Made by a program: the position numbers and the translations under genes | The notes under the pieces: generated by a model | The model's database searches: none | Seen by the model: the letters and a program-made list of their open reading frames with translations, nothing else | Told to the model about the DNA's origin: nothing | Assembly: GCA_018269055.1 (NCBI GenBank) | Contig: JAFDVI010000059.1 | Span: 22,079-86,078, forward strand | DNA length: 64,000 nt | Direction: 5' to 3' | Origin: Acidobacteriota bacterium | GTDB taxonomy: Bacteria > Acidobacteriota > Blastocatellia > RBC074 | Shown: positions 54,302 through 63,308 of the stretch, in pieces | Layout of the letters: every line of letters starts with the position of its first letter | Numbering within the stretch: position 1 is the stretch's first letter

Positions 54302-54538
54302 ATGGCAACCAATCAACTCGAACTCATTTTCTCGCAAATCAAACCCTTGAAGTTTGAGGACAAGCTGCGACTTTTACAGTGGATGGCGGAAGATTTGAAA
54401 CCGGAGACATCGTCGGCTGAATCCACTGGCTTGGTTTATGGCAAGTACAAAAACACTGCCGGAAGAAGAATGACTACGGAAGAAGACTTCAAAATTGCCG
54501 AATGGAATCCGACAGAAGCGGAGTTAAATGGCGAATAA
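54302..54538 (+). CDS. Candidate antitoxin of a VapBC-type pair
   Basis: This 78-residue protein (MATNQLELIFSQIKPLKFEDKLRLLQWMAEDLKPE...) resembles short antitoxins with an N-terminal helical part. It overlaps the PIN toxin gene by 11 bp, the classic arrangement. The family call (DUF2281-like) is tentative. Confidence 0.65.
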   Translation: MATNQLELIFSQIKPLKFEDKLRLLQWMAEDLKPETSSAESTGLVYGKYKNTAGRRMTTEEDFKIAEWNPTEAELNGE

Positions 54539-54932
54539 ATACGTCGTTGACACTCACGCCTTGATTTGGTTTTTAGAGGGTAGCCCCAAGCTTGGCAGCG
54601 CTGCACAGAGTGTGTTGAGCGATCCAAACTCTGAGTTGGTTCTGCCAACCATTGCTTTGGCCGAAGCCATTGACATCGTAGCCAAAGGGCGCACCAAGCT
54701 ACCAGATGTTACGTCCCTGCTTAATGATGTTCTTACTGACCAGCGCATCGAACTCTTCCCTCTGACATTGGCGATTTTGCAACAAAGCCTTTCAGCGACA
54801 ATTGTGCCAGAAATGCATGACCGTCTGATTGTTGCTACCGCAGTGTGGTTGAAACAGCCTGGCCACCAAGTCGCGATTCTGGCAAAAGACCAAAGTATTA
54901 CTGATGCGGCCCTGACATCAATTATTTGGTGA
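54528..54932 (+). CDS. PIN-domain toxin (VapC-like)
   Basis: This 134-residue PIN-domain RNase has the acidic residues expected at VDTHALIW, LAEAIDI, MHDRLIVATA and AKDQSITDA. Family members cut tRNA or rRNA when free of antitoxin. It starts inside the antitoxin gene. The pair lies between the ACP and ligase genes of the lipid cluster on the same strand; the ligase starts 7 bp later. The location suggests insertion into the cluster. Confidence 0.85.
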   Translation: MANKYVVDTHALIWFLEGSPKLGSAAQSVLSDPNSELVLPTIALAEAIDIVAKGRTKLPDVTSLLNDVLTDQRIELFPLTLAILQQSLSATIVPEMHDRLIVATAVWLKQPGHQVAILAKDQSITDAALTSIIW

Positions 54933-54939
54933 AAACCTG

Positions 54940-56673
54940 ATGCCGGACAACCAATCCCCGATGATCGAACTAAACCAACACGCCTCACTTGGATCTGCAC
55001 TCCGTGAAGCGCTAAACAAATTTGCCGACGAAACCTGCCTGATCGAAGCCGACCGCGACCGCGAAAATCATCGGCTGACATATCGCCAGTTCAAGGAAAT
55101 GGCCTTGCCCTTGGCCAGCTTTCTGCAGGCACGCGAATTCAAAGCCGATTCACGCGCTGCGATCATTATGACTAACCAGTCCAAATGGCTGGTGTCGGCG
55201 TATGCCATCTTTCATTCCGGCGGAGTTCTGGTTCCGCTGGATTACAAGCTGAACGCTGACGAACACATCCCGCTTCTTGCCCACAGCAAAGCTGAAGTTC
55301 TGATTACCGAATATCATTTCTGGCGCACAATCAAACAACAAAACCCCGATCCGGCGCATTTGCCGCGCACGGTGATCGTGACAGATGTTCCAAAAAATGC
55401 CGACTTGATGGGAGCGATTCGCTGGGACGACGCCAAAGCTGACGGGGAACCGACCTTCGTACCTCGCACGCGGCAGGATTGGGCTTGTATTGTGTATTCT
55501 TCCGGCACGGGCGGTCGCCCGAAAGGTTGTGTGCTGACGCACGAGAACTACCTGGAGCAATGCGCCTCGCTCACTTCGCTCTATCCTTTCTGGCCCGGCG
55601 TTCGTTACCTGAGCATTCTGCCGACCAATCACGCGATTGATTTTATGGTCGGTTTCATCGGCCCATTTGTGTGTGGAGCGACGGTCGTTCACTTACGAAC
55701 CTTGCGCCCGGAATTCGTCCGCGAAGCCTTTACGCGTTTCAAGATCACCTACGTCGCGCTGGTTCCGCTGATTTTGAAAAACCTCCAAGCTGGCTTGGAA
55801 CAGCGTTTTGCCGAACTGCCACCGCTCAAACGCTTCGCCTTCAATCGGTTGCTAAGCATCAATAAAGCGCTGACCAAACAGCGGCCCAACCTGGAACTAA
55901 GCCGCAAACTGCTGAAACAAGTTCACGATGCATTCGGCGGCGAACTCCAGGCGATCTTTACCGGTGGCACTTTTTGCGCGCCGCAGATCATACAGTTTTT
56001 CTACGATCTGGGGATTCAGGTTTCCATCGGCTACGGATTAACGGAAGCTGGAACTTCGATCACGCTCAACGACCTGAAACCGTTTCGTGCAGACACCGTA
56101 GGCAAACCACTTCCCGGAATGGAAGTAAAAGTGATCAACGCTGGCGAAGACGGCATTGGCCAGGTTGCCGTGCGCAGCAAAACTGTCATGTCGCATTACC
56201 TGGACGATCCCGAATTGACGGGCGAAACGATTGTGGACGGCTGGCTGATGACCGGCGACCTTGGGCGCTTTGACGCGACGGGACATTTGCAGCTTTTCGG
56301 TCGCGCCAAAAACATGATCGTTACCGAAGAAGGCAAGAACGTTTATCCCGAAGACATCGAAGCAGCGTTTGAAGGCTTGCCGGTCAAAGAGTTCTGCGTC
56401 TTTGCGGCTAATTACATCTGGCCCGAACGCTCTATGCTCGGCGAAAAGCTGATCGTCGTCTTGCGCCTGAACGAAGGCCAGGAACTCACCGACGAGTTGA
56501 AACAGGATTTGATCCGCCGCAACGCCAAGCTGCTGAACTTCAAACGCATAAGCGGCTACGTCGTTTGGGAGCAGGATTTTCCGCGCACGGCTTCAATGAA
56601 GATCAAACGCTTTGTGCTGGCGGAAGAAATTCGTGCGAAGTTTGATCGGCAATCTGCGCTGAAAGAGCTATGA
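54940..56673 (+). CDS. AMP-forming acyl-CoA/ACP ligase 2
   Basis: This 577-residue ANL-family ligase has CIVYSSGTGGRPKG (183-196), a Ser/Gly variant of the usual YTSGTTGxPKG, then GYGLTEAG, the hinge MTGDLGRFDATGHLQLFGR and a C-terminal region with TASMKIKRF. It is clearly distinct from ligase 1. It should activate a carboxylic acid for the cluster. The last 4 bp overlap the start of the lipid kinase, which suggests translational coupling. Confidence 0.87.
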   Translation: MPDNQSPMIELNQHASLGSALREALNKFADETCLIEADRDRENHRLTYRQFKEMALPLASFLQAREFKADSRAAIIMTNQSKWLVSAYAIFHSGGVLVPLDYKLNADEHIPLLAHSKAEVLITEYHFWRTIKQQNPDPAHLPRTVIVTDVPKNADLMGAIRWDDAKADGEPTFVPRTRQDWACIVYSSGTGGRPKGCVLTHENYLEQCASLTSLYPFWPGVRYLSILPTNHAIDFMVGFIGPFVCGATVVHLRTLRPEFVREAFTRFKITYVALVPLILKNLQAGLEQRFAELPPLKRFAFNRLLSINKALTKQRPNLELSRKLLKQVHDAFGGELQAIFTGGTFCAPQIIQFFYDLGIQVSIGYGLTEAGTSITLNDLKPFRADTVGKPLPGMEVKVINAGEDGIGQVAVRSKTVMSHYLDDPELTGETIVDGWLMTGDLGRFDATGHLQLFGRAKNMIVTEEGKNVYPEDIEAAFEGLPVKEFCVFAANYIWPERSMLGEKLIVVLRLNEGQELTDELKQDLIRRNAKLLNFKRISGYVVWEQDFPRTASMKIKRFVLAEEIRAKFDRQSALKEL

Positions 56674-57557
56674 AGACGTTGGCTATCGTCAATCCGGCTG
56701 CGGGATTCGGCAAAGCGGCGAAGCTGCTTGGGCCGACGATGGATCGTCTGCGCTCGGCGGGCATCAGCTTTGACGTTGCCGAAACCAAACACGCAGGTCA
56801 CGCGACAGAACTGGCGCGCGAAGCCTACAAACAAGGCTATCGCCGGTTTATTGCTGTCGGCGGCGATGGAACTTCGTTTGAGACGGTCAACGGCTTGTTC
56901 CCCGAAGCCCTCAACGACAAACCGACGTTGGGTTTTCTTCCGCTGGGCACAGGGAATTCGTTCCTGCGTGATTTCACCAAAGACGGTGCGAATTTCGCGC
57001 TGCAAGCGATCATCGAAAACCGCTCGCGACCTTGCGATGTGATTCGCCTGAAGCACAAAACCGGCGAAGTGTATTACATCAACATTCTGAGTCTGGGGTT
57101 TGTTGCAGACGTTTGCACGCTCGCAGGCAAGTTCAAACGATTGGGCGCGGCCAGTTACGGCTTGGCAGTAGTGTTGACGCTGGCGCGATTTCAAAAACGA
57201 ATTTTCCCGCTGACGCTGGACGGCAAACCGCTGACGGATTCGCCGAGCACGGCGCTGCTGATTTTCAACAACAGCAAATTTACAGGCGGAAACATGATGC
57301 TGGCACCGAATGCCGACACTGCCAGCGGTGAGATTGAAATCGTACGCTGGTCGGCAAACCGCTTCGATTTCATCAAAAACTTTCCGAAGTGTTATGACGG
57401 CTCGCACATTCACCATCCGCTAATCTGGACGGGACAAGCAAAACGCATCGAAATGGATTTCGGCGGGCCGATGGACATTATGGTTGACGGCGAAGTGATG
57501 ACCGTAGAGATGGAATCGCTGGAAGTGCTGCCGTCTGCATTAAACGTTATGGTTTGA
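56670..57557 (+). CDS. Diacylglycerol kinase-like lipid kinase
   Basis: This 295-residue protein has the DAGK catalytic domain (VNPAAGFGKAAKLL, AVGGDGTSFETVNGLF, LGFLPLGTGNSFLRDF) and the C-terminal half typical of YegS-type lipid kinases. It phosphorylates a lipid hydroxyl, such as diacylglycerol, ceramide or a similar head. It overlaps ligase 2 by 4 bp. Its product, a phospholipid precursor, fits the acyltransferase encoded next. Confidence 0.9.
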   Translation: MKTLAIVNPAAGFGKAAKLLGPTMDRLRSAGISFDVAETKHAGHATELAREAYKQGYRRFIAVGGDGTSFETVNGLFPEALNDKPTLGFLPLGTGNSFLRDFTKDGANFALQAIIENRSRPCDVIRLKHKTGEVYYINILSLGFVADVCTLAGKFKRLGAASYGLAVVLTLARFQKRIFPLTLDGKPLTDSPSTALLIFNNSKFTGGNMMLAPNADTASGEIEIVRWSANRFDFIKNFPKCYDGSHIHHPLIWTGQAKRIEMDFGGPMDIMVDGEVMTVEMESLEVLPSALNVMV

Positions 57558-57560
57558 ATC

Positions 57561-57611
57561 AGGTGAAAGGTTGTAGGTGGCAGATTGCCTACAACCTACT
57601 ACCTATCACCT
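57561..57611. repeat. Inverted repeat between lipid-kinase and acyltransferase genes
   Basis: AGGTTGTAGG (57568-57577) pairs with CCTACAACCT (57588-57597), and the outer AGGTGA (57561-57566) with TCACCT (57606-57611). It ends 4 bp before the acyltransferase ATG, which lacks a ribosome site. Confidence 0.6.
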
Positions 57612-57615
57612 TGTT

Positions 57616-58452
57616 ATGATTATTCGCTCTGATATTCGCAATCACCCCAGCCACACATGGGAATCACTTGGATTTATTCAGAAGGCGTATTACAGCATTC
57701 GCTCAGTTCTGGTTTGGATCGTCAGCATCATTCACTTCTTTCCGGTCTGTTCAGTATTGGTGCTGATGGGAGTGTTCATTGATCCGCGCAAAAACGACAA
57801 ACCGCAACGCTGGCTGTTCCGCAACATTTTGCGGCTGGCAGGTGTGGGCTTTGAGGTCAAATACTCGCCTGGATTCGACCGCGCACGCACCAGCTTTTTC
57901 ATCTGCAACCACGTGGATTTGTGGGACGCGTTCATTATTTACTCAGCGATTCCGCAATTCGTGCGCGGGCTGGAGCACGAATCGCATTTTAAGATTCCGG
58001 CATATGGCTGGATGATGCGACGGTTCGGCAACGTCCCGGTTCCGCCCGAAGGCAATCTGGCCAAATACAAACAGATGATGAAGCTGACGAAAGAGCGATT
58101 GGAGTCCGGCGTCAGTTTGATTGTTTTTGCCGAAGGTTCGCGCACGCGCGATGGATTGGTTCACGAATTCAATCCCGGCGCATTTCGCATGGCGGTGCAG
58201 TATGGTTATCCGATAGCTCCGATGAGCATCGTCGGCGCGTATGAATTCAGCCGGAAAAGTGATTGGAAACTCTTTCCTTCCAAAATCACCGTTTATTTGC
58301 ACGATACGATTGAAACCGCAGCACTTGGCAAACAAGACATTGAATCGCTACGCCAGCGTGTTCAGAAACTCGTCGCCCAACCGGTCAATGAATTTTATGG
58401 CTATACTGACCAGGTGGCGGTGAGTTCGGTTGACGCTCAATCAGTTCCGTGA
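57616..58452 (+). CDS. 1-acyl-sn-glycerol-3-phosphate acyltransferase-like (PlsC family)
   Basis: This 278-residue protein has a membrane segment at about 28-54. The acyltransferase motif is NHVDLWD (H99-x4-D104), and the second motif is FAEGSRTRDG, with GAFRMAV beyond. It attaches an acyl group to a lysophosphatidate-like acceptor. The start is ATG 57616; the upstream frame to 57577 would read through the inverted repeat. The gene closes the lipid cluster. Confidence 0.87.
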   Translation: MIIRSDIRNHPSHTWESLGFIQKAYYSIRSVLVWIVSIIHFFPVCSVLVLMGVFIDPRKNDKPQRWLFRNILRLAGVGFEVKYSPGFDRARTSFFICNHVDLWDAFIIYSAIPQFVRGLEHESHFKIPAYGWMMRRFGNVPVPPEGNLAKYKQMMKLTKERLESGVSLIVFAEGSRTRDGLVHEFNPGAFRMAVQYGYPIAPMSIVGAYEFSRKSDWKLFPSKITVYLHDTIETAALGKQDIESLRQRVQKLVAQPVNEFYGYTDQVAVSSVDAQSVP

Positions 58453-58897
58453 AACACAACCCTGCTTCGCTCAGCTTGAACTTCCAACTTTTCGCTTTGC
58501 AAATTTCGGCGTTGGAGTTATAAACAGTCTTCGCTGTCCTCCGCCATCTAACAGCCGATTTCTTGTAATTATTTTGAATCTATAGATAGCTTGCCACTCC
58601 TAATCTCGTTTATTTGAGTGGCAGGAAATTTATTTTGGAGGCCGTCCTGAAGATGTCTCCAATCCAGCTTTACCTCAGGTCGGCCATGCTTTCATTTTAC
58701 GAATTCAGCAAGCAGCCGAAGTAAGCCAAACGATCGAATAAAACGCTATTTCCCCACCGTAGCGTTAAACCGAAAGTCATAAGCTGGTGAAACAATCAGC
58801 ATAAACAATAGACGCAGGTTGAGCGCATTACCTCCCACAGGTGTGTTCAAGTGAACACCATACAAAGATCATTGTTCGGCTATTCAAGGAGACATTT
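58453..58897. promoter_or_regulatory. Intergenic region with terminator-like hairpin and palindrome
   Basis: TGCCACTC (58592-58599) and GAGTGGCA (58616-58623) form a possible terminator for the lipid cluster. A 7-bp inverted repeat GTGTTCA-AG-TGAACAC lies at 58843-58858, 40 bp upstream of the next start, at the position of an operator. AAGGAGA at 58886-58892 is the ribosome site of the next gene. No gene is seen in the rest. Confidence 0.55.
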
Positions 58898-61800
58898 ATG
58901 AAAACCAGATTTTCCCTGCAAGCTCTCGGTGCTGCACTGTCAAAGCTGTTTAGCCGCGGTGTGCAGTTCGCGTACGATTTACGCTATTCATTGATACTCA
59001 TCCTGGTGATGGGCATCTTACTGATTCCGTTCGCCACTCCAGCAGCAAAGGACAAAAAGAACGCGGCGGCGCTGCCTGCTGCGACAGCCACACCCAAACC
59101 CGCGCCGGCTCAAGAACCAACCGGCATCGTCGTTGGCTCCGGGCAACAAGCCGCCGGAACCGGCAGTGTTCAACCGCGTCGCGCAACCGGGCCGGTGACA
59201 TCGGAATTACCGGTACTGACCGATGAACAAAAGGAAATGCGCGACGAGGAAGAGATTGAAACTGTCCCCGTCCCGCAAGGCCGCGTTTACAGTTCCATTC
59301 CGCCGCCTCAGGACCCACCGACTCAGGTGGCTGTCGGAGGGACGGGGGCGCAACCGAACGCGCCTAATGATTTCAAATACCAGCTCGTCCACGATTTCAC
59401 TGCTAGCGAAGTCGCCACATCCCAACGTTCGTCCACCAATGAACCGAGTGTGGGCAATATCGGGAACACGGTCTTCTACACTGGAAATTGGTACGCCGCG
59501 CGATCAACCGACGGAGGGCAATCGTTCAGCTATATCAATCCTTACACCAACTTCCCCAGCGTCAATAATGGATTTTGCTGCGATCAAATCGTCAACTACG
59601 TTCCCGTTCAAGACATGATTGTATGGGGATTGCAGTACAACCGGGACTCAAACACCGGTACATTGCGCATTGCGCGCGCGGTCGGAGCCTCCGACGTGGC
59701 GAACAATGCCTGGACTTATTACGACTTCACTCCGCAAACCTTTGGCTTCGCCAACGGCAACTGGATGGATTTTCCCAACATCACGCTGGGCGCAACTTAT
59801 GTGTATTTCACTTCCAACGTTTTCAGCACCACTTGTCCCGGCGGCAATTGTCCCTTCACGGGGTCTGTGATCTGGCGAGTTCCACGGACGGAATTGGCGG
59901 CGGGTGGAGGTATCAACTTCGGCTACTTGACGCAAACCAATGTCGGCTCGCTACGCTGCACGGAAGGAGCGGGAACGACCATGTACTGGGGCTCGTGGCT
60001 CACCACATCCAGCATGAGAATTTTTCGTTGGGACGATAGCAGCGGCACGATTTTCTGGGACGATGTCAGCCCGAATGCTTTCACGTACATGACCAGAGGC
60101 AGCGGATTGGCCGGAACCACGGATGGAACCAACTGGGCGGCTTTCAGCGACAGTCGTATTCTGGGCGCCTGGGTGGCCAACGGAATCATCGGATTTATGT
60201 GGGGAGCCAGACAGGACGGCACGTTCCCATATCCTTACACGATCATCGCCCGGTTCAATCAGGCGACACGCGCGCTGGTGACGCAAAACCAGGTGTGGAA
60301 CGGCAGCTATGGCTGGCTTTTCCCGACAGCTTCGGTCAATTCTGCTCAAAATCTCGCTGGCTTGCTGGTGGCCGGAGGAGGAACTTTATTTCCGCTGACC
60401 AACATTTGGATCGTAGACGATGTGCAGAGTTCGTTCCAGCCAATCGCTCTCTATTACGCCATCGGCAGCAACGCAGGCCCAACATCAAATCGTTGGGGGG
60501 ATTTCCACACCGTGCGGCCACACAAGAATCAGCCGAATTCCTGGGTCGCGTCCACTTTTGGTTTGATTGGCGGCGGAGGAAACTCGAACGCTGTGCAGAC
60601 TTACATCTGGTTCGGGCGCGAACGCGACATAAGCTGTCCGTTTACCGTGTCCCCAACCAGCAATACGTTCAATTCTGCTGGCGGCACTGGCGGCATCTCT
60701 GTCACCAACTCCACCAATTGCAACTGGACTGCCTCCAGTTCATGTGGTTGGGTCACGATTACTTCCGGCTCAACAGGAGCAGGCAATGGAACTGTCAATT
60801 ACTCGGTGGGCGCGAATTTCAGCACGCTCCCGCGTTCCTGCACTCTGAATGTTGCTGGTACATCCGTCACCATCAACCAGTCGGGCGTTTGTGTGCCAAC
60901 GCCAATCAGTGTTGGAGCGACGGTCGGCGGTGCGTTGACCACCAGTGATTGTCGCTCGATCTCAGGTGGTTCCTGGTATGCGGACTGGTATACCTTTTCG
61001 GGGTTTGCCGGACAACGGATCGCTATTACGGAGAGTTCGACGGCGTTTGACACCTATTTACAACTGATTGGGCCATCCGGGACCGTGATAGCCTTTGATG
61101 ATGATGGCGGAGGCGGGACCAATTCCCGCATCCCAGCGGGCAGCGGATTCTTCACGTTACCGTCAAGCGGCACGTACACCATTGAGGCTTCATCGTTCGC
61201 CGCCAACGCAACCGGCGCTTATACAGTGAGCCTCACGGTTGATACGATGGCCAATTTGCAGTTTTATCCGCTGCCACATCCGATTCGGTTGCTTGATACG
61301 CGCACGACTGCGACCAGTGGTTGCGATCAGCCTCACGCGCCAATTGCGGGGGGCACATCTCGCACGCAAACCGCGGCGGGCAGAACCTGTGACGGCATTA
61401 CCATTCCTTCCAGCGCTCGGGCGCTCACCGGAAACGTCACGACAGTGCAATCCGGCGGCGGATTCCTGACGCTGTATCCGAGCGATGCCGCGAGACCCAA
61501 TGTCGCCAACACCAACTACTTGCCCAACGAAGTCGTCAACAACGTCTTCACAGTGGGCATTGGCGCGGGTGACGGCGCATTCAAGATTTACGCGCTGAAC
61601 ACCACCGACGTCGTAGTGGATGTGACAGGATATTACGCGCCTCCGGGAACAGGCGGATTGTATTTCCATCCTCTGCCGACTCCGATTCGATTACTGGAAA
61701 CGCGGCCAAGTCAACCGGGCTGCTTCACGCCGGGAGTGAAAGTTTTCGGTGGGATAGAGCAGACTCAACTGGCTCGCGTGACCTGCGGTAGCGTGACTAT

Positions 61801-62449
61801 ACCGGCCAACGCGCAAGCCATTGTCGGAAACGCCACGGTCGTGATGCCAAGCACCAATGGCTTCCTGACGCTCTGGCCGAATGGCGCAACACGCCCTGTG
61901 GTCGCAAGCTCTAATTACAGTGCTGGCCAAGTCGTTAACGCGTCTTTTACCGTAGGATTGGGCGGAGACGGGCGCTTTGGAATCTATTCGGTGGCGACAA
62001 CGGATTTAGTGGTGGATGTACTTGGTTATTTCAGCCCGGATGCGACTGATCTGAACGGCACTGGCTTGTTGTTTACTCCGCTGGCACATCCTGTTCGATT
62101 GCTGGAAACGCGACCTACTTTTACTGGTTGCTATATGACCGGGGCGCCTTTGGCTGGCGGCTCGACGCGCACCCAACCAGCTCGCGTCACTTGTGAAAGT
62201 CTGACGATACCATCATCAGCTCTTGGCGTTGTCGGCAACGCAACCGTTGTCGGCCCCGCCAGCAACGGTTTTTTGACGCTGTGGCCAAGCAACGCGGCGC
62301 AACCGACAACGGCCACGTCGAATTACGCCATGGGAAGAAACTGGAATCGCCACTTCACGGTCGGTTTAGGGCCTGATGGGGCATTCAAAATCTTCCCCTC
62401 GGCAACAACGGATTTGGTTCTGGATGTGTCTGGTTTCTACGCGCCGTAG
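58898..62449 (+). CDS. Giant secreted BACON/pre-peptidase C-like protein with triple repeat
   Basis: This 1183-residue protein has a signal/membrane segment (YSLILILVMGILLIPFATPA), a proline-rich stretch and an uncharacterised middle with sialidase-like sections (NWYAARSTDGGQSFSYINP). It then has a BACON domain (CPFTVSPTSNTFNSAGGTGG...CNWTASSSCGWVTI) and a PPC-like domain (WYADWYTFSGFAGQRIAITES...FDTYLQLIGPSG). The end has three repeats starting RLLDTR/RLLETR and closing with VVDVTGYYAP, VVDVLGYFSP and VLDVSGFYAP. The metalloprotease at 31550 shares this end. An extracellular binding or adhesion role is likely; no catalytic motif is recognised. Confidence 0.85.
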   Translation: MKTRFSLQALGAALSKLFSRGVQFAYDLRYSLILILVMGILLIPFATPAAKDKKNAAALPAATATPKPAPAQEPTGIVVGSGQQAAGTGSVQPRRATGPVTSELPVLTDEQKEMRDEEEIETVPVPQGRVYSSIPPPQDPPTQVAVGGTGAQPNAPNDFKYQLVHDFTASEVATSQRSSTNEPSVGNIGNTVFYTGNWYAARSTDGGQSFSYINPYTNFPSVNNGFCCDQIVNYVPVQDMIVWGLQYNRDSNTGTLRIARAVGASDVANNAWTYYDFTPQTFGFANGNWMDFPNITLGATYVYFTSNVFSTTCPGGNCPFTGSVIWRVPRTELAAGGGINFGYLTQTNVGSLRCTEGAGTTMYWGSWLTTSSMRIFRWDDSSGTIFWDDVSPNAFTYMTRGSGLAGTTDGTNWAAFSDSRILGAWVANGIIGFMWGARQDGTFPYPYTIIARFNQATRALVTQNQVWNGSYGWLFPTASVNSAQNLAGLLVAGGGTLFPLTNIWIVDDVQSSFQPIALYYAIGSNAGPTSNRWGDFHTVRPHKNQPNSWVASTFGLIGGGGNSNAVQTYIWFGRERDISCPFTVSPTSNTFNSAGGTGGISVTNSTNCNWTASSSCGWVTITSGSTGAGNGTVNYSVGANFSTLPRSCTLNVAGTSVTINQSGVCVPTPISVGATVGGALTTSDCRSISGGSWYADWYTFSGFAGQRIAITESSTAFDTYLQLIGPSGTVIAFDDDGGGGTNSRIPAGSGFFTLPSSGTYTIEASSFAANATGAYTVSLTVDTMANLQFYPLPHPIRLLDTRTTATSGCDQPHAPIAGGTSRTQTAAGRTCDGITIPSSARALTGNVTTVQSGGGFLTLYPSDAARPNVANTNYLPNEVVNNVFTVGIGAGDGAFKIYALNTTDVVVDVTGYYAPPGTGGLYFHPLPTPIRLLETRPSQPGCFTPGVKVFGGIEQTQLARVTCGSVTIPANAQAIVGNATVVMPSTNGFLTLWPNGATRPVVASSNYSAGQVVNASFTVGLGGDGRFGIYSVATTDLVVDVLGYFSPDATDLNGTGLLFTPLAHPVRLLETRPTFTGCYMTGAPLAGGSTRTQPARVTCESLTIPSSALGVVGNATVVGPASNGFLTLWPSNAAQPTTATSNYAMGRNWNRHFTVGLGPDGAFKIFPSATTDLVLDVSGFYAP

Positions 62450-62488
62450 CAAACAGTGATTCTCTGCCTTAGCTAGTTTTGCTCAATT

Positions 62489-62519
62489 AACATGGTGGCC
62501 AAATCCTGGCCACCATGTT
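62489..62519. terminator. Bidirectional hairpin terminator
   Basis: AACATGGTGGCCA (62489-62501) pairs perfectly with TGGCCACCATGTT (62507-62519), with a 5-base loop. It lies between the convergent genes at 58898 and 62570. Confidence 0.8.
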
Positions 62520-62569
62520 TGATTCACGGCGACAAACAGAAACAGCGCGGCGCTTCTGCTGACTTTTTC

Positions 62570-63160
62570 TTAGCTCGCAGGGATTGCTTGCCGGTCAATC
62601 GCATCCTTGGCGATGGATTCCTGCGGCTGAGGCGTCAACCCAAAATAGCCAATCGTCACGAAAAATCCCGGCAGGAATTTGACGTGAATTTTGCCCAGAT
62701 ATTTCTCTGGGGCGATTTCGACAACTTCATCCAAAATGATGCGAATGAACAGCGGGTTTTCGGGCGTGTCGTAATCCAGCTTGAAAACGCCCAACTGCCG
62801 ATCTTTTTTGCCTTTGCCAACCCAGGTTTTGAAATAATACGCGCGTGTGTTGCCTTCCTCATTAACGCTGAACTTGCGATAAAACGGTGAAGCGAACTTC
62901 AAAATCTTTGCGCCAAGCGGCGTGAAAACATTGTAGCCAATTTGCTGTTGAGAATCGAAATGTTTGCCTAACCAGGGCGTTTGTTTGTCAAACAGGACGT
63001 GCGCCATACCGGGATGAAATCCTTCCAGGGCCTCGGGAATTCGGCCTTGTGTAAACAGTTTGTGGTAAGGGCTTCGTTCAACGAGTACGGTAATCAGCGA
63101 GCCAAGTATTAAAATCGCCGCAATGGCTCCGGCAACGAAATACAGAACGGTGAACCACAT
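62570..63160 (-). CDS. Uncharacterised protein with N-terminal membrane anchor
   Basis: This 196-residue protein has a membrane segment (WFTVLYFVAGAIAAILILGSLITVL) and a soluble part (FHPGMAHVLFDKQTPWLGKHFD, FYRKFSVNEEGNTRAYYFKTWVGKGKKDRQ, GKIHVKFLPGFFVTIGYFG). The beta-rich look hints at a lipocalin-like or similar barrel, but no family is recognised. ATG 63160 is chosen because a GGAGAA site precedes it. Confidence 0.65.
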   Translation of the reverse strand: MWFTVLYFVAGAIAAILILGSLITVLVERSPYHKLFTQGRIPEALEGFHPGMAHVLFDKQTPWLGKHFDSQQQIGYNVFTPLGAKILKFASPFYRKFSVNEEGNTRAYYFKTWVGKGKKDRQLGVFKLDYDTPENPLFIRIILDEVVEIAPEKYLGKIHVKFLPGFFVTIGYFGLTPQPQESIAKDAIDRQAIPAS

Positions 63161-63229
63161 AAATTTTCTCCTTCGGTAAGAGTCGCAGGGAAACAACCGG
63201 CGGCTCAATCGTTTTGACCGCAAACAAAG

Positions 63230-63271
63230 AAAGCCGCGTAATCTTGAGCGCGCTCAAGATTACGCGGCTTT
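63230..63271. terminator. Perfect 42-bp palindrome between two minus-strand genes
   Basis: Two 21-base arms with no spacer read as exact reverse complements (AAAGCCGCGTAATCTTGAGCG...). It lies 38 bp beyond the end of the gene at 63309. It may be its terminator, since the minus strand continues TCTTTGTTTG, or a dispersed palindromic element. Confidence 0.7.
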
Positions 63272-63308
63272 CGGAAATTTCGGATTCACCAGAAAAGAAT
63301 GTGAATCG

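Noticed and set aside
57561..57611. Intrinsic terminator between lipid kinase and acyltransferase genes
   Set aside because: The stem has no T-run on either strand and lies within a closely packed operon, so it is listed only as an inverted repeat.
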